Of a stretch of DNA of 9,223 nucleotides, positions 1 through 7,563 are shown in pieces (the stretch's first letter is position 1; each line of letters opens with the position of its first letter). This DNA comes from an uncultured Prevotella sp. (GTDB lineage: Bacteria > Bacteroidota > Bacteroidia > Bacteroidales > Bacteroidaceae), in assembly GCA_937916405.1 (NCBI GenBank), contig CALFUF010000065.1, positions 1-9,223 on the forward strand, read 5' to 3'. The translations under genes and the position numbers were made by a program. A model generated the notes under the pieces. That model searched no databases and was not told the origin of the DNA. It saw nothing but the letters and a program-made list of their open reading frames with translations.

Positions 1-66
1 TGCGCGATAAAAACTTTTTTTGAACAGCCAAATTAATAGGCTGCGGAATTTAGGTTGTTAGAGAAT

Positions 67-426
67 ATGGACGGAGAGCATCATGAGGAAATCATGGCAC
101 TGAATACCCAAATACAGATGATGCGTCAGCAGACTAATGAGCAGTTGGGACGTGGAAAAGAGGTTTTTGATACCGTCATTGCGGGAGGGAAACTGCAGTC
201 CACCAACAAGGAGCACTATCTCATAGAGTATTACTCCGTTCTCCGCTATGAGCAGTATGCGTTATGGATGAGTGAATACAAGGACTTAACCGCACGTCTT
301 CTTACCTATCTTATATTACAGGACATGGGTAAGTCGGATACAGAGATACAGGACATACTCAGTATCACCTACTCTTCACTCCGCTCCATAAAGACAAGGC
401 TTAAAGCACATCTAAGACTCTCATAA
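67..426 (+). CDS. C-terminal part of a coiled-coil/HTH transcriptional regulator, probably truncated
   Basis: The product (119 aa from the ATG at 67; a TTG at 55 would add four residues) starts with a polar, probably coiled-coil stretch rich in Gln, Glu and Met over about its first 30 residues. It ends in a helix-turn-helix. The HTH part (YKDLTARLLTYLILQDMGKS, then EIQDILSI and SSLRSIKTRLK) matches the C-terminus of the Bacteroidales regulators that carry TPR repeats, a membrane helix, a coil and a LuxR-like HTH. Those proteins are usually several hundred residues long, and the TPR and membrane parts are absent here. All three forward frames contain stops between positions 8 and 61, so this is either the 3' remnant of a broken regulator or a small stand-alone DNA-binding protein. 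It lies 182 nt upstream of the exported-protein operon and could regulate it, but the sequence does not show this. The family assignment is fairly safe; functionality is uncertain. Confidence 0.6.
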   Translation: MDGEHHEEIMALNTQIQMMRQQTNEQLGRGKEVFDTVIAGGKLQSTNKEHYLIEYYSVLRYEQYALWMSEYKDLTARLLTYLILQDMGKSDTEIQDILSITYSSLRSIKTRLKAHLRLS

Positions 427-466
427 CAGCCTCCATTTTGCTGCATTTTAGGGGGCTGCCTCCCCT
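427..466 (+). terminator. Two mutually exclusive hairpins after the regulator stop codon (possible terminator)
   Basis: Immediately after the TAA at 424-426, CAGCCTCC (427-434) can pair with GGGGGCTG (451-458), giving 8 pairs with one G-T wobble. Alternatively AGGGGG (450-455) can pair with TCCCCT (461-466) around a 5-nt loop. The two stems share bases 451-455, so they exclude each other. No T-run follows, so intrinsic termination is not well supported. The position directly after a gene makes a termination or RNA-stability role plausible. Confidence 0.3.
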
Positions 467-550
467 CATTTCGCACGTTATCGTCTGTTTTACAGGTAGT
501 TAACTCCATTTTAACATTGCAGCACCGCCACGAATCAAAATCCGAATAAA

Positions 551-582
551 TTTGCAGAATTCATTCTCTATCTCTAATTTTG
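551..582 (+). promoter_or_regulatory. Bacteroidetes-type promoter of the exported-protein operon
   Basis: TTTG at 551-554 and TAATTTTG at 575-582 match the Bacteroidetes -33 (TTTG) and -7 (TAnnTTTG) elements with 20 nt between them, which is within the normal range. Transcription would start near 589, about 20 nt before the ATG at 609. TTTGCAG occurs in both boxes (551-557 and 579-585). The following genes are spaced by only 18 and 8 nt and no comparable promoter was seen between them, so this is the likely promoter for 609-7501. Confidence 0.7.
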
Positions 583-608
583 CAGCCCGAAATTAATACG
601 ACTACAAA

Positions 609-998
609 ATGAAAACAAGAATGATGAAACTGCTTATGGCAGTATTGATGCTGGGCATGCCCATGCTTCAAAGTGAGATGATGGCAGGCACTATTAGAGT
701 TACAAAAGTAGGAAATGACAACAAGAAAACTCAATTCCCCCACCTGATGCCTCCGCACTTCTCTCCACTAGCCTCTGCCGAATGGGATGAGGAGACAGGC
801 AACCTTTCCGTCACCTTCAATGCGGAATCCGAAGAGGTATGTGTCTGCATCTACAAGGATGACACATTGGTAATGGAGGAAACTCTTTCCGCCATGGTGG
901 GTGATACGGTAAACTATGATCTGTCATCCTATGGCGAGGGTGACTACCAGATTGTCATTACAGGACTTGGGGAAGATATCCTCTATGGGAATTTCTAA
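609..998 (+). CDS. Small secreted DUF3244-like protein
   Basis: The 129-aa product has a Met-rich signal peptide: a basic start (MKTRMMK), then a hydrophobic segment to about residue 20, with probable cleavage near A26-G27. The mature part resembles the DUF3244 family of small Bacteroidales exported proteins, a beta-sandwich of roughly 100 residues. Visible features are the strand LSVTFNAE near residue 66, the CVCIYKDDTLVMEETL hairpin, and the closing SSYGEGDYQIVITG followed by a terminal GNF. It is the first gene after the promoter at 551-582, and its stop lies 18 nt before the next start. No biochemical role is known to me for this family. Its place in an operon of exported proteins suggests an envelope or extracellular accessory role. 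Family assignment is from pattern recall; function is unknown. Confidence 0.65.
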   Translation: MKTRMMKLLMAVLMLGMPMLQSEMMAGTIRVTKVGNDNKKTQFPHLMPPHFSPLASAEWDEETGNLSVTFNAESEEVCVCIYKDDTLVMEETLSAMVGDTVNYDLSSYGEGDYQIVITGLGEDILYGNF

Positions 999-1016
999 GC
1001 GATAAACATTATAATC

Positions 1017-1415
1017 ATGAATCACACACGTGTTTTTTTATTTATGACGATGCTCATGCTGCCACTGCTGGGTCATGCCCAGCAGATAGCGTATGACTAT
1101 GATGCCTCCGGCAACCGTATTAAGAGGCGTCTAGTCACAAGATCCAGAAGAGCGATGGAGACTGACAAAATTCAGTTATTTACAGCCACTCCCAATCCTG
1201 TGTCCGACGTCCTCCAGATAAAATATGTAGGTATCGCCACATTTGACGGAGAGTTCCAGTATTCCCTTCAGAGCATCAACGGTAAGACTGTTTTGTCAAG
1301 AACGTCCCGTTCCATGAACTGTCAGGTGGATGTCAGCGGGCAGCCGAATGGTATCTACATTCTGAATATAATATATAAGGAGGAGACTGAGGGTATTAAA
1401 ATTATCAAGAATTAA
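1017..1415 (+). CDS. Small exported protein: signal peptide, single YD motif, T9SS-type C-terminal sorting domain
   Basis: The 132-aa product has a clear signal peptide with cleavage expected after residues 19-21 (GHA before QQ). Right at the mature N-terminus, residues 26-34 read YDYDASGNR, the hallmark of one RHS/YD repeat, followed by a basic linker (IKRR and TRSRR). Residues 50-132 resemble the type A sorting domain of T9SS cargo (Por_Secre_tail): PNPVSD at 59-64, a central strand with SINGK, NGIYIL at 111-116, and a basic end, IKIIKN. That domain normally targets cargo through the outer membrane and is then cleaved, but here there is almost no cargo. The start is 18 nt after the DUF3244-like gene, and the stop lies 8 nt before the giant RHS gene, so translational coupling is likely. 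It may be an adaptor for the large RHS protein, or a relic of a larger RHS gene that lost its middle. The domain reading is confident; the role is inference. Confidence 0.7.
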   Translation: MNHTRVFLFMTMLMLPLLGHAQQIAYDYDASGNRIKRRLVTRSRRAMETDKIQLFTATPNPVSDVLQIKYVGIATFDGEFQYSLQSINGKTVLSRTSRSMNCQVDVSGQPNGIYILNIIYKEETEGIKIIKN

Positions 1416-1423
1416 CCAATATC

Positions 1424-4400
1424 ATGAGGAAGAGATTATTTTTAGGAATACTGTCATTACTGGCAGTGTTCCCCATCGGTGTTTATAGTCAGGACCGTCT
1501 GGACGGAACAGCGGCGGTGACCGCAACAGGAGGAGCATCGTACACAGTACAGATACAGACACCGAAGGGCGTTGGTGACCTTCAGCCGTCCATTGCCCTC
1601 ACATACAACAGCCAGTCGGGCAATGGTGTCGTCGGATGGGGATGCAGTATTTCCGGCATATCAGTAATCACCCGAGGGGGTAAGAGCTATCTGTACGGAG
1701 AGACCCACAAGGGCATCAAATACACGACCTCCGATGCCCTCTACCTGGACGGCAAGCGGCTGATAAGGGTCTCCGGCACGGAAGGCTCAGACGGTGCCGT
1801 ATATTCCCCTGAGGGTGAGCCGTTCACGAAAATTACTCTTCACGGATCGACCGTCTCAACCGGCAGCTGGTTCTCCGCTGACACCAACGACGGGATGACC
1901 TATGAGTTCGGGCATGCCTCAGGAACACAGCAGACAACCACCGTATCCTCCTCGCAGGTTCCATACGCTTGGTTTATCAGCAAGGGCGCCAACACACTGG
2001 GACAGACAATCACCTACCAGTATCAGACCTCCGATAGGTACCTGTATCCCCAGACCATCAGCTACGGCAGTGATAATACGGTTAATTTTGAGTATGAGGC
2101 ACGCACGGACAGTATCCATTTCGCTCTGAACGGACAGAGGGGATGCGTGGGAAGAAGGTTGAGGAGCGTCACGACAAAGACGGGGAGCAGTGTCTACCGT
2201 ACCTATACGATGACCTATAACTCAACCTCAGACGCCGCTACCACCAAGTACTCCCGCCTGACCTATATCACAGAGACAGGTGAGGGAGGCAACGGCAGCA
2301 GGAGAATCACGCTGGGCTGGAACTACCTTCAAAGTTTCTCCGCTCCGTCCTCGTTACCGGGAATCACCATTCCTCAAAATGACAATCTTCATGAGTATGG
2401 CGAGCGATTCCTTATGGCTGCCGATTTCAATGGGGACGGTGTCAGTGACCTAGTACATCTGTCTCCTGTCAAGGAATACGCATACCACTATGCCAACGCC
2501 AGCAGTTGGAGCCTATATACCTATGCTCATATCTACCGCTCTACGATGAGTGGTGGGGTTGCAAGTCTTCAAAGTCCGATTCTTTTCCGATTTCCCGAGA
2601 ACATGTCAATCGGAGATTGGACTTTCCAAAAGGGTGGCATGAGTGTTGCCGATCTTGACGGGGACGGGATAAATGACCTTATACTTCCAGGCAGCACCAA
2701 TGCGACCTCTTCAGGGGCTCACGTCTTCTACTTCTATTATGCATTGGGTAAGAACATAGCCACTAACAGTACACTCATCAGTCAGATGGGATTCACGTTG
2801 ACAAATTCCAATGAACTACCCCTTTATTCCATTACAGACATCGATTGTGACGGGAAAAGCGACCTGATTGTATTGGAGAAGCAACATGCAAACGGCAGAT
2901 ACCTGTGCCACATCGCCCACATTAGTGCTCAGGAAAGTATCCACAACATCAGTTTGACCCTTTCCAGCACGCCCCGCAAGCTCTTCACTGGTGACTACAA
3001 CGGGGATGGGACAGTCGACATGCTCATCATCTGCAATGACGGGTACCGGATCTTCTACGGGCAGGGAGGCGTTGTCTCAGCCAACAGCTTTACGGACAGC
3101 AGTACCCTCGTCCGCCTGTCGGATGTCCACCACCGCATGGAGCAGGGCGACTTCAACGGTGACGGCATCCCAGACTTTATATGGAACGACCACAACAGCG
3201 ACAAGATATTCTTCTCTTTGGGCAACGGTGACGGTACCTTCACAAGAAAGCTTGCCTATACCCTGCCATATACGGTCGTGCCCGGCAACACGGACAAAGG
3301 CACCTGGATATTCCTTGTGGCGGACCTTGACCACGACGGTAAATCCGATGTCGTCATCAATGCCGCCTCATACCTCCTGACATTCAGGAAGACCTATACC
3401 CACTGGCTCCTCTCGGACGGCACAAAGCTGATACTAAAGAGAACGGCGACCTCCAACAGGGAGAGCGACGCAAAGGCTGGGCATATCTGTGTCGGTGACT
3501 TCAAGGGACAGGGCCGGCTCGACGTGATGAACTACGGCTATGACTGCTGGAGCGGCAGCAATGCCGATGTCACCCCCTCCATGCACCTGTACGGCAGTTC
3601 CGTACAGAAGATTTCCGACGGAAAAATCAAGTCCGTCACGAACAGCGACGGGCGCGTCACCTCCTTCACCTACGGCTCCATGGCCTCAGACCAGATATAT
3701 ACCAAGGGGACTGGAAGCAACTACCCTGTCGTAGACGTGGCAGCCCCGCTGTGCGTGGTCTCACAGATAATGGAGTCAGGGGCTTCCTCTGTCATCCGAC
3801 GGACGAGCTACACCTACAAGGGACTCCGTGCCCACCTCAAAGGAAGGGGGATACTTGGATTCACGGAGCAGACGGCAAGCGAGTACTATACGGGATTAGC
3901 CACCACGGCAAGGGTGACAGACTGGAACACAACGTATTATGTTCCCCGCAGCACATCGACGACTACAACCCAGGGGGGATTCACCGCCACGTCTGTATCG
4001 GTGAGCGACGTTGCCGGTTTCGGCTTCAACCACATGTCATTTCCCTCGTCTCAGACAGAGACGGATATCTATGGCAACGTCACGAAGACCTCCTTCAGCT
4101 ACAACACCTCCAAGGGCTACCTTACTAAGAAGCGGACGGAGTTCGGAGGCAGTGACATGTACAGGCAGACGGAGTATACCTATTCCGCCAGCAAGATAGG
4201 AAAGGCGTACAGACCTTTGACGGTCAAAGAGACGCAGAAGCACGGCGACTCCACGCAGCCGTACACCGCCACTACAAAGTACACCTACAACAGCAACGGA
4301 CTCCCCACCAAGGTCATCAAGCTTGACGGCACTCCGGTGTCACTTACCACGGACTACGTCTATGACTCCTACGGCAACGTCACGAGGGAGACGGTCAGCG

Positions 4401-7400
4401 GGGCTGGCGTCACCACGCCGATGGTGACGAACTACCAGTACTCGGGCAATAAGTTCCTCACCCAGCAATCCACGACACCGGCGTCAACGACAATCTCCTA
4501 CGGGAGGAACGCCTTCGGTGAGGTGATAGCGCTTCTCGATTTGACCCATGCCGGTCCCTCGTCACAGCCCCTGATTACCAACTATACGTATAACGGCTTC
4601 GGTATGATGACCAAGGAGACGAAACCCTCGGGGGCGGTGACGACCTATAGCCGTACCGCCAACAGTAACGGATACACCATATCTGTGACCAAGGCTGGAG
4701 GCGGTACCTTGACGACAAAGTACGACGCGCTGGACAATGAGCTGAGCAGGGAGACCAAGGGTGTCGGCGGCACGGTCATCAAGACCACGAACACCTATAA
4801 CACCCGGGGACTCCTGACAACGAGGACCAAACAGAAGGGCAACCTCACCGTTACCGAGTCGATGAGCTATGACGCGCTGGGACGCATGACACGCCACACC
4901 TCCACCGGCGGGACAAATGTCAGTTACTCCTACGGCAACCGCACGACGACCACCACGGACAACGGCAGGCAATATGTGAGGACCTATGACGCATGGGGCA
5001 ACGTGACTGAGTCCGCCGACCCGGTATCCTCCGTGGCGTACACCTACCACTCCAACGGCAAGCCGTCCAGCTCCTCATCGGAGAACGCCACCGTATACAT
5101 GGAGTACGACGCGGCAGGCAACCAGACATCCCTCGATGATCCCGACGCGGGCATCTGTAATTATGAGTATGACGCGATGGGGCGAATCGTCAGGCAGACC
5201 GACGCAAGGGGAAATGAGACCGCCTACACCTATGACGCTGTCGGCAGGCTGACGGCAAGGAACTGCGGAGGAGTCGTCACGTCCTATACCTACGGCACGG
5301 CTGGCTATGACAAGGAGCGGCTTGTCAGGGAGCAGACGGGTGACCGCATCATCACATATTCCTATAATAATAAGGGACTCCTCTCCTCAGAGACACGGAG
5401 CATGACGGGAGAGACACCCGTGACGTTCGCCTATCAGTACGACGACAAAGGGCGGCTCGCGTCAAAAAGCTATCCCAACAATGTCACCGTCAACTACAGG
5501 TACAACTCCTTCGGCATGCAGTCGGGATGTGACATAGGGGGGCACTGTACGGGACTGGTCTCACTGGATAACGGTAGTACCACTACAGTACAGCATGGAG
5601 GCACCTTACAGACGGACCTTGACCTGCAGGTGCAGAATCCGGCTCTTGTCCACACCACGACATACGACAGTCGGGGGCATCTGACAGGACTGTGGCTTAG
5701 GAAAAGCGACGACCCTAGCGTACTGAGAGGTATGACTTACAACTTCGACGGTGCCACGGGCAACCTGCTCAGCCGTACGGGGATGACAGCTCAGCAGGAG
5801 ACCTTCGAGTACGATGACATTGACCGTCTTCTACGGGTACGGCAGGAAAACGGCGTGGCTCAGCAGATGGGGTATGCTGACAACGGCAACATGGAGAGCA
5901 AGTCGTGGATAGGAGACTTCCACTATGACGGGCAGCAGCCCCATGCCGTCACTTCCGTCGACAACGACCTGGGCTATATTCCATCCTCTATCCAGCAGGC
6001 GACATATACAGCTTTCGGCAAGGTGGAGTCACTGACGGACGGAGAATATAGCATGTCGCTCACCTACGGACCCGACGAGGAGCGGTGGAAGACGGTGCTC
6101 AGGCAGAGCGGTACCGTGAAACGCACGACGTTCTATGCCGGAGACTATGAGCGTGTCACCGAGAACGGTGTCACCCGACACTTCTACTACCTTGACAACG
6201 GCTGCGTCTACGTGATAGAGGGCAGCCAGTCCACGGGTACCTACTACTATGCCTTCACGGATCATCTGGGCAGTGTCACCCGCATCTTCAACGAGTCAGG
6301 AGGCACCGTCTTCGAGGCGGAGTATGACGCATGGGGACGGCAGGCTGTCAGCAAGAACACCATCGGCTTCCACCGTGGCTACACGGGTCATGAGATGCTG
6401 CCAGAGTTCGGACTCATCAACATGAACGGTCGTCTTTACGACCCCATGCTGGGACGTTTCCTCTCCCCCGACAACTACGTACAGATGCCCGACTTCTCAC
6501 AGAGTTTCAACAGGTACAGTTACTGCATCAATAATCCGCTGAAATATCAGGATCCTGATGGGGAATGGTTTGGGATTGACGATTTATTAGTATCTGCAGT
6601 ATCTTTTGTTGTGGGATATGTTTCAAATGGTATTTCAACGGGAAATTGGGGGTGGTCCTCCGTCCAGTCTGGACTTAATACTGCTCTCAGTTCATGGATA
6701 GGCTATAACACAGCAGGAGTATCCAACATGGGAAATTATATTGCACAGACAAGTATAAATACGGTAGTTAATACATTTGTTCCTTCTGTCAGCATTCCTA
6801 TAGGAAATCACTTTGGATTCTCTATATCTCCTGCATTTGGATTAGGTTCTGGTGGCTTGTCCACAGGCTTAAACATTGGTGGTTTTTATCAAAATGGTAA
6901 TTTTTCATTGGGGACTTCTTTAGGATTTAGCAGTAATTATTATGGATGTTATGGAGAACTTGGGGTCGAAAACTTTCATATTGGTTATGGAAGGACAAGA
7001 TATGGGGCAACAAGTGCTTATGGAGAAAGTATAGGCGCACAAACTGTTGGAACAGTAAAATTCGGTGTTGGTGACGTTTCATTTGCTCTTTCTAATGATT
7101 TGTTTGGCGAAAAACATCAAGACAGATGGAGAACAAGCGCAGCGGAATTATCTATTGGCAATTTTACAATTGGTACATATGTTATTACAAATGATGGTCG
7201 ACATGAAAGTAAAGGTGAGAGAAGCAACGAGCCATCCTTTTTACTCGGAATAAATAAAAGATTTGGTGCACATACAAATGGTGAGGTGTATACTGCTCCA
7301 TTATGGTTTGGATACAAATATAAAAATCAAATACACAGAATAGGATTTAGCCACCCTTATGTTCAAGACTTAACACAAAATCTTGTACATCATTATTTTA

Positions 7401-7501
7401 AACCTGGTGCTGCACCTGATTTTGTTCATTATAATTTCTTCAAAATCAAAGGATATTCGTATATAGGGTATGATAATCCTATAAGTTTCTGGAACTATTG
7501 A
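1424..7501 (+). CDS. Giant exported SpvB/FG-GAP/RHS-repeat polymorphic toxin with a type 23-like tip
   Basis: This 2025-aa protein has a signal peptide (residues 1-22, cleavage near VYS-QD). Residues 27-85 match the SpvB/TcdB N-terminal module, with ASYTVQIQTPKGVGDLQPS and SGNGVVGWG. Seven Dx(D/N)xDG-like FG-GAP motifs start at D334, D410, D472, D524, D576, D634 and D692; the last (DFKGQG) is degenerate. YD repeats fill roughly 760-1640, for example YDALGRM, YDAWGNV and YDAVGRL. The RHS core includes FTDHLGSVT, GRLYDPMLGRFLSPD (from 1669) and NRYSYCINNP, and ends in DPDG at 1710-1713. By analogy with Tc toxins and RHS proteins, the repeats should form a hollow shell enclosing the C-terminal toxin. 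The tip (1714-2025) differs from the shell in base composition. The protein has a Sec signal but no T9SS sorting domain, so its route across the outer membrane is unclear. The frame is intact, suggesting a functional gene. Toxicity is inferred. Confidence 0.88.
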   Translation: MRKRLFLGILSLLAVFPIGVYSQDRLDGTAAVTATGGASYTVQIQTPKGVGDLQPSIALTYNSQSGNGVVGWGCSISGISVITRGGKSYLYGETHKGIKYTTSDALYLDGKRLIRVSGTEGSDGAVYSPEGEPFTKITLHGSTVSTGSWFSADTNDGMTYEFGHASGTQQTTTVSSSQVPYAWFISKGANTLGQTITYQYQTSDRYLYPQTISYGSDNTVNFEYEARTDSIHFALNGQRGCVGRRLRSVTTKTGSSVYRTYTMTYNSTSDAATTKYSRLTYITETGEGGNGSRRITLGWNYLQSFSAPSSLPGITIPQNDNLHEYGERFLMAADFNGDGVSDLVHLSPVKEYAYHYANASSWSLYTYAHIYRSTMSGGVASLQSPILFRFPENMSIGDWTFQKGGMSVADLDGDGINDLILPGSTNATSSGAHVFYFYYALGKNIATNSTLISQMGFTLTNSNELPLYSITDIDCDGKSDLIVLEKQHANGRYLCHIAHISAQESIHNISLTLSSTPRKLFTGDYNGDGTVDMLIICNDGYRIFYGQGGVVSANSFTDSSTLVRLSDVHHRMEQGDFNGDGIPDFIWNDHNSDKIFFSLGNGDGTFTRKLAYTLPYTVVPGNTDKGTWIFLVADLDHDGKSDVVINAASYLLTFRKTYTHWLLSDGTKLILKRTATSNRESDAKAGHICVGDFKGQGRLDVMNYGYDCWSGSNADVTPSMHLYGSSVQKISDGKIKSVTNSDGRVTSFTYGSMASDQIYTKGTGSNYPVVDVAAPLCVVSQIMESGASSVIRRTSYTYKGLRAHLKGRGILGFTEQTASEYYTGLATTARVTDWNTTYYVPRSTSTTTTQGGFTATSVSVSDVAGFGFNHMSFPSSQTETDIYGNVTKTSFSYNTSKGYLTKKRTEFGGSDMYRQTEYTYSASKIGKAYRPLTVKETQKHGDSTQPYTATTKYTYNSNGLPTKVIKLDGTPVSLTTDYVYDSYGNVTRETVSGAGVTTPMVTNYQYSGNKFLTQQSTTPASTTISYGRNAFGEVIALLDLTHAGPSSQPLITNYTYNGFGMMTKETKPSGAVTTYSRTANSNGYTISVTKAGGGTLTTKYDALDNELSRETKGVGGTVIKTTNTYNTRGLLTTRTKQKGNLTVTESMSYDALGRMTRHTSTGGTNVSYSYGNRTTTTTDNGRQYVRTYDAWGNVTESADPVSSVAYTYHSNGKPSSSSSENATVYMEYDAAGNQTSLDDPDAGICNYEYDAMGRIVRQTDARGNETAYTYDAVGRLTARNCGGVVTSYTYGTAGYDKERLVREQTGDRIITYSYNNKGLLSSETRSMTGETPVTFAYQYDDKGRLASKSYPNNVTVNYRYNSFGMQSGCDIGGHCTGLVSLDNGSTTTVQHGGTLQTDLDLQVQNPALVHTTTYDSRGHLTGLWLRKSDDPSVLRGMTYNFDGATGNLLSRTGMTAQQETFEYDDIDRLLRVRQENGVAQQMGYADNGNMESKSWIGDFHYDGQQPHAVTSVDNDLGYIPSSIQQATYTAFGKVESLTDGEYSMSLTYGPDEERWKTVLRQSGTVKRTTFYAGDYERVTENGVTRHFYYLDNGCVYVIEGSQSTGTYYYAFTDHLGSVTRIFNESGGTVFEAEYDAWGRQAVSKNTIGFHRGYTGHEMLPEFGLINMNGRLYDPMLGRFLSPDNYVQMPDFSQSFNRYSYCINNPLKYQDPDGEWFGIDDLLVSAVSFVVGYVSNGISTGNWGWSSVQSGLNTALSSWIGYNTAGVSNMGNYIAQTSINTVVNTFVPSVSIPIGNHFGFSISPAFGLGSGGLSTGLNIGGFYQNGNFSLGTSLGFSSNYYGCYGELGVENFHIGYGRTRYGATSAYGESIGAQTVGTVKFGVGDVSFALSNDLFGEKHQDRWRTSAAELSIGNFTIGTYVITNDGRHESKGERSNEPSFLLGINKRFGAHTNGEVYTAPLWFGYKYKNQIHRIGFSHPYVQDLTQNLVHHYFKPGAAPDFVHYNFFKIKGYSYIGYDNPISFWNY
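6563..7501 (+). other. Variable C-terminal toxin tip, resembling polymorphic toxin type 23 (Ntox23)
   Basis: This region encodes residues 1714-2025, after the DPDG that closes the RHS core. It starts with a hydrophobic, Gly-rich linker (about 1717-1765). A predicted beta-rich domain follows with GYGRTRYG (1854-1861), GVGDVSF (1881-1887), DRWRTSAAE (1900-1908) and, near the end, a QN-x2-HHYF stretch (1985-1992). These motifs and their order resemble, from memory, the Ntox23 domain common at the ends of Bacteroidetes RHS proteins; its enzymatic activity is not known to me. The region is much more AT-rich than the shell: 18 of 60 bases are G/C at 7381-7440, against 34 of 60 at 6181-6240. This is the usual sign of an exchangeable tip. 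Confidence 0.55.
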
Positions 7502-7563
7502 TTTGTCTCTAACAATAATGACAACAATATGCCGTTTTGTAAATATTAAAAATTAATATATTC

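Noticed and set aside
4562..5050. A 162-codon open frame on the - strand, plus several other open frames opposite to or out of phase with the RHS gene
   Set aside because: They lie wholly inside the intact RHS frame and are by-products of its GC-rich repetitive codons. They show no signal peptide, known domain or promoter.
3700..6400. DNA-level tandem repeats or a CRISPR-like array
   Set aside because: The periodicity is protein YD repeats with degenerate DNA; no identical, regularly spaced units exist.
1424..7501. SpvB-type ADP-ribosyltransferase activity
   Set aside because: Only the N-terminal SpvB structural module is present. The C-terminal tip shows no ADP-ribosyltransferase signature I can recognise.
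7502..7563. A separate promoter for the lipoprotein gene
   Set aside because: TTTG at 7502-7505 is present, but no TAnnTTTG follows at proper spacing. GCCGTTTTG near 7531 lacks the TA.
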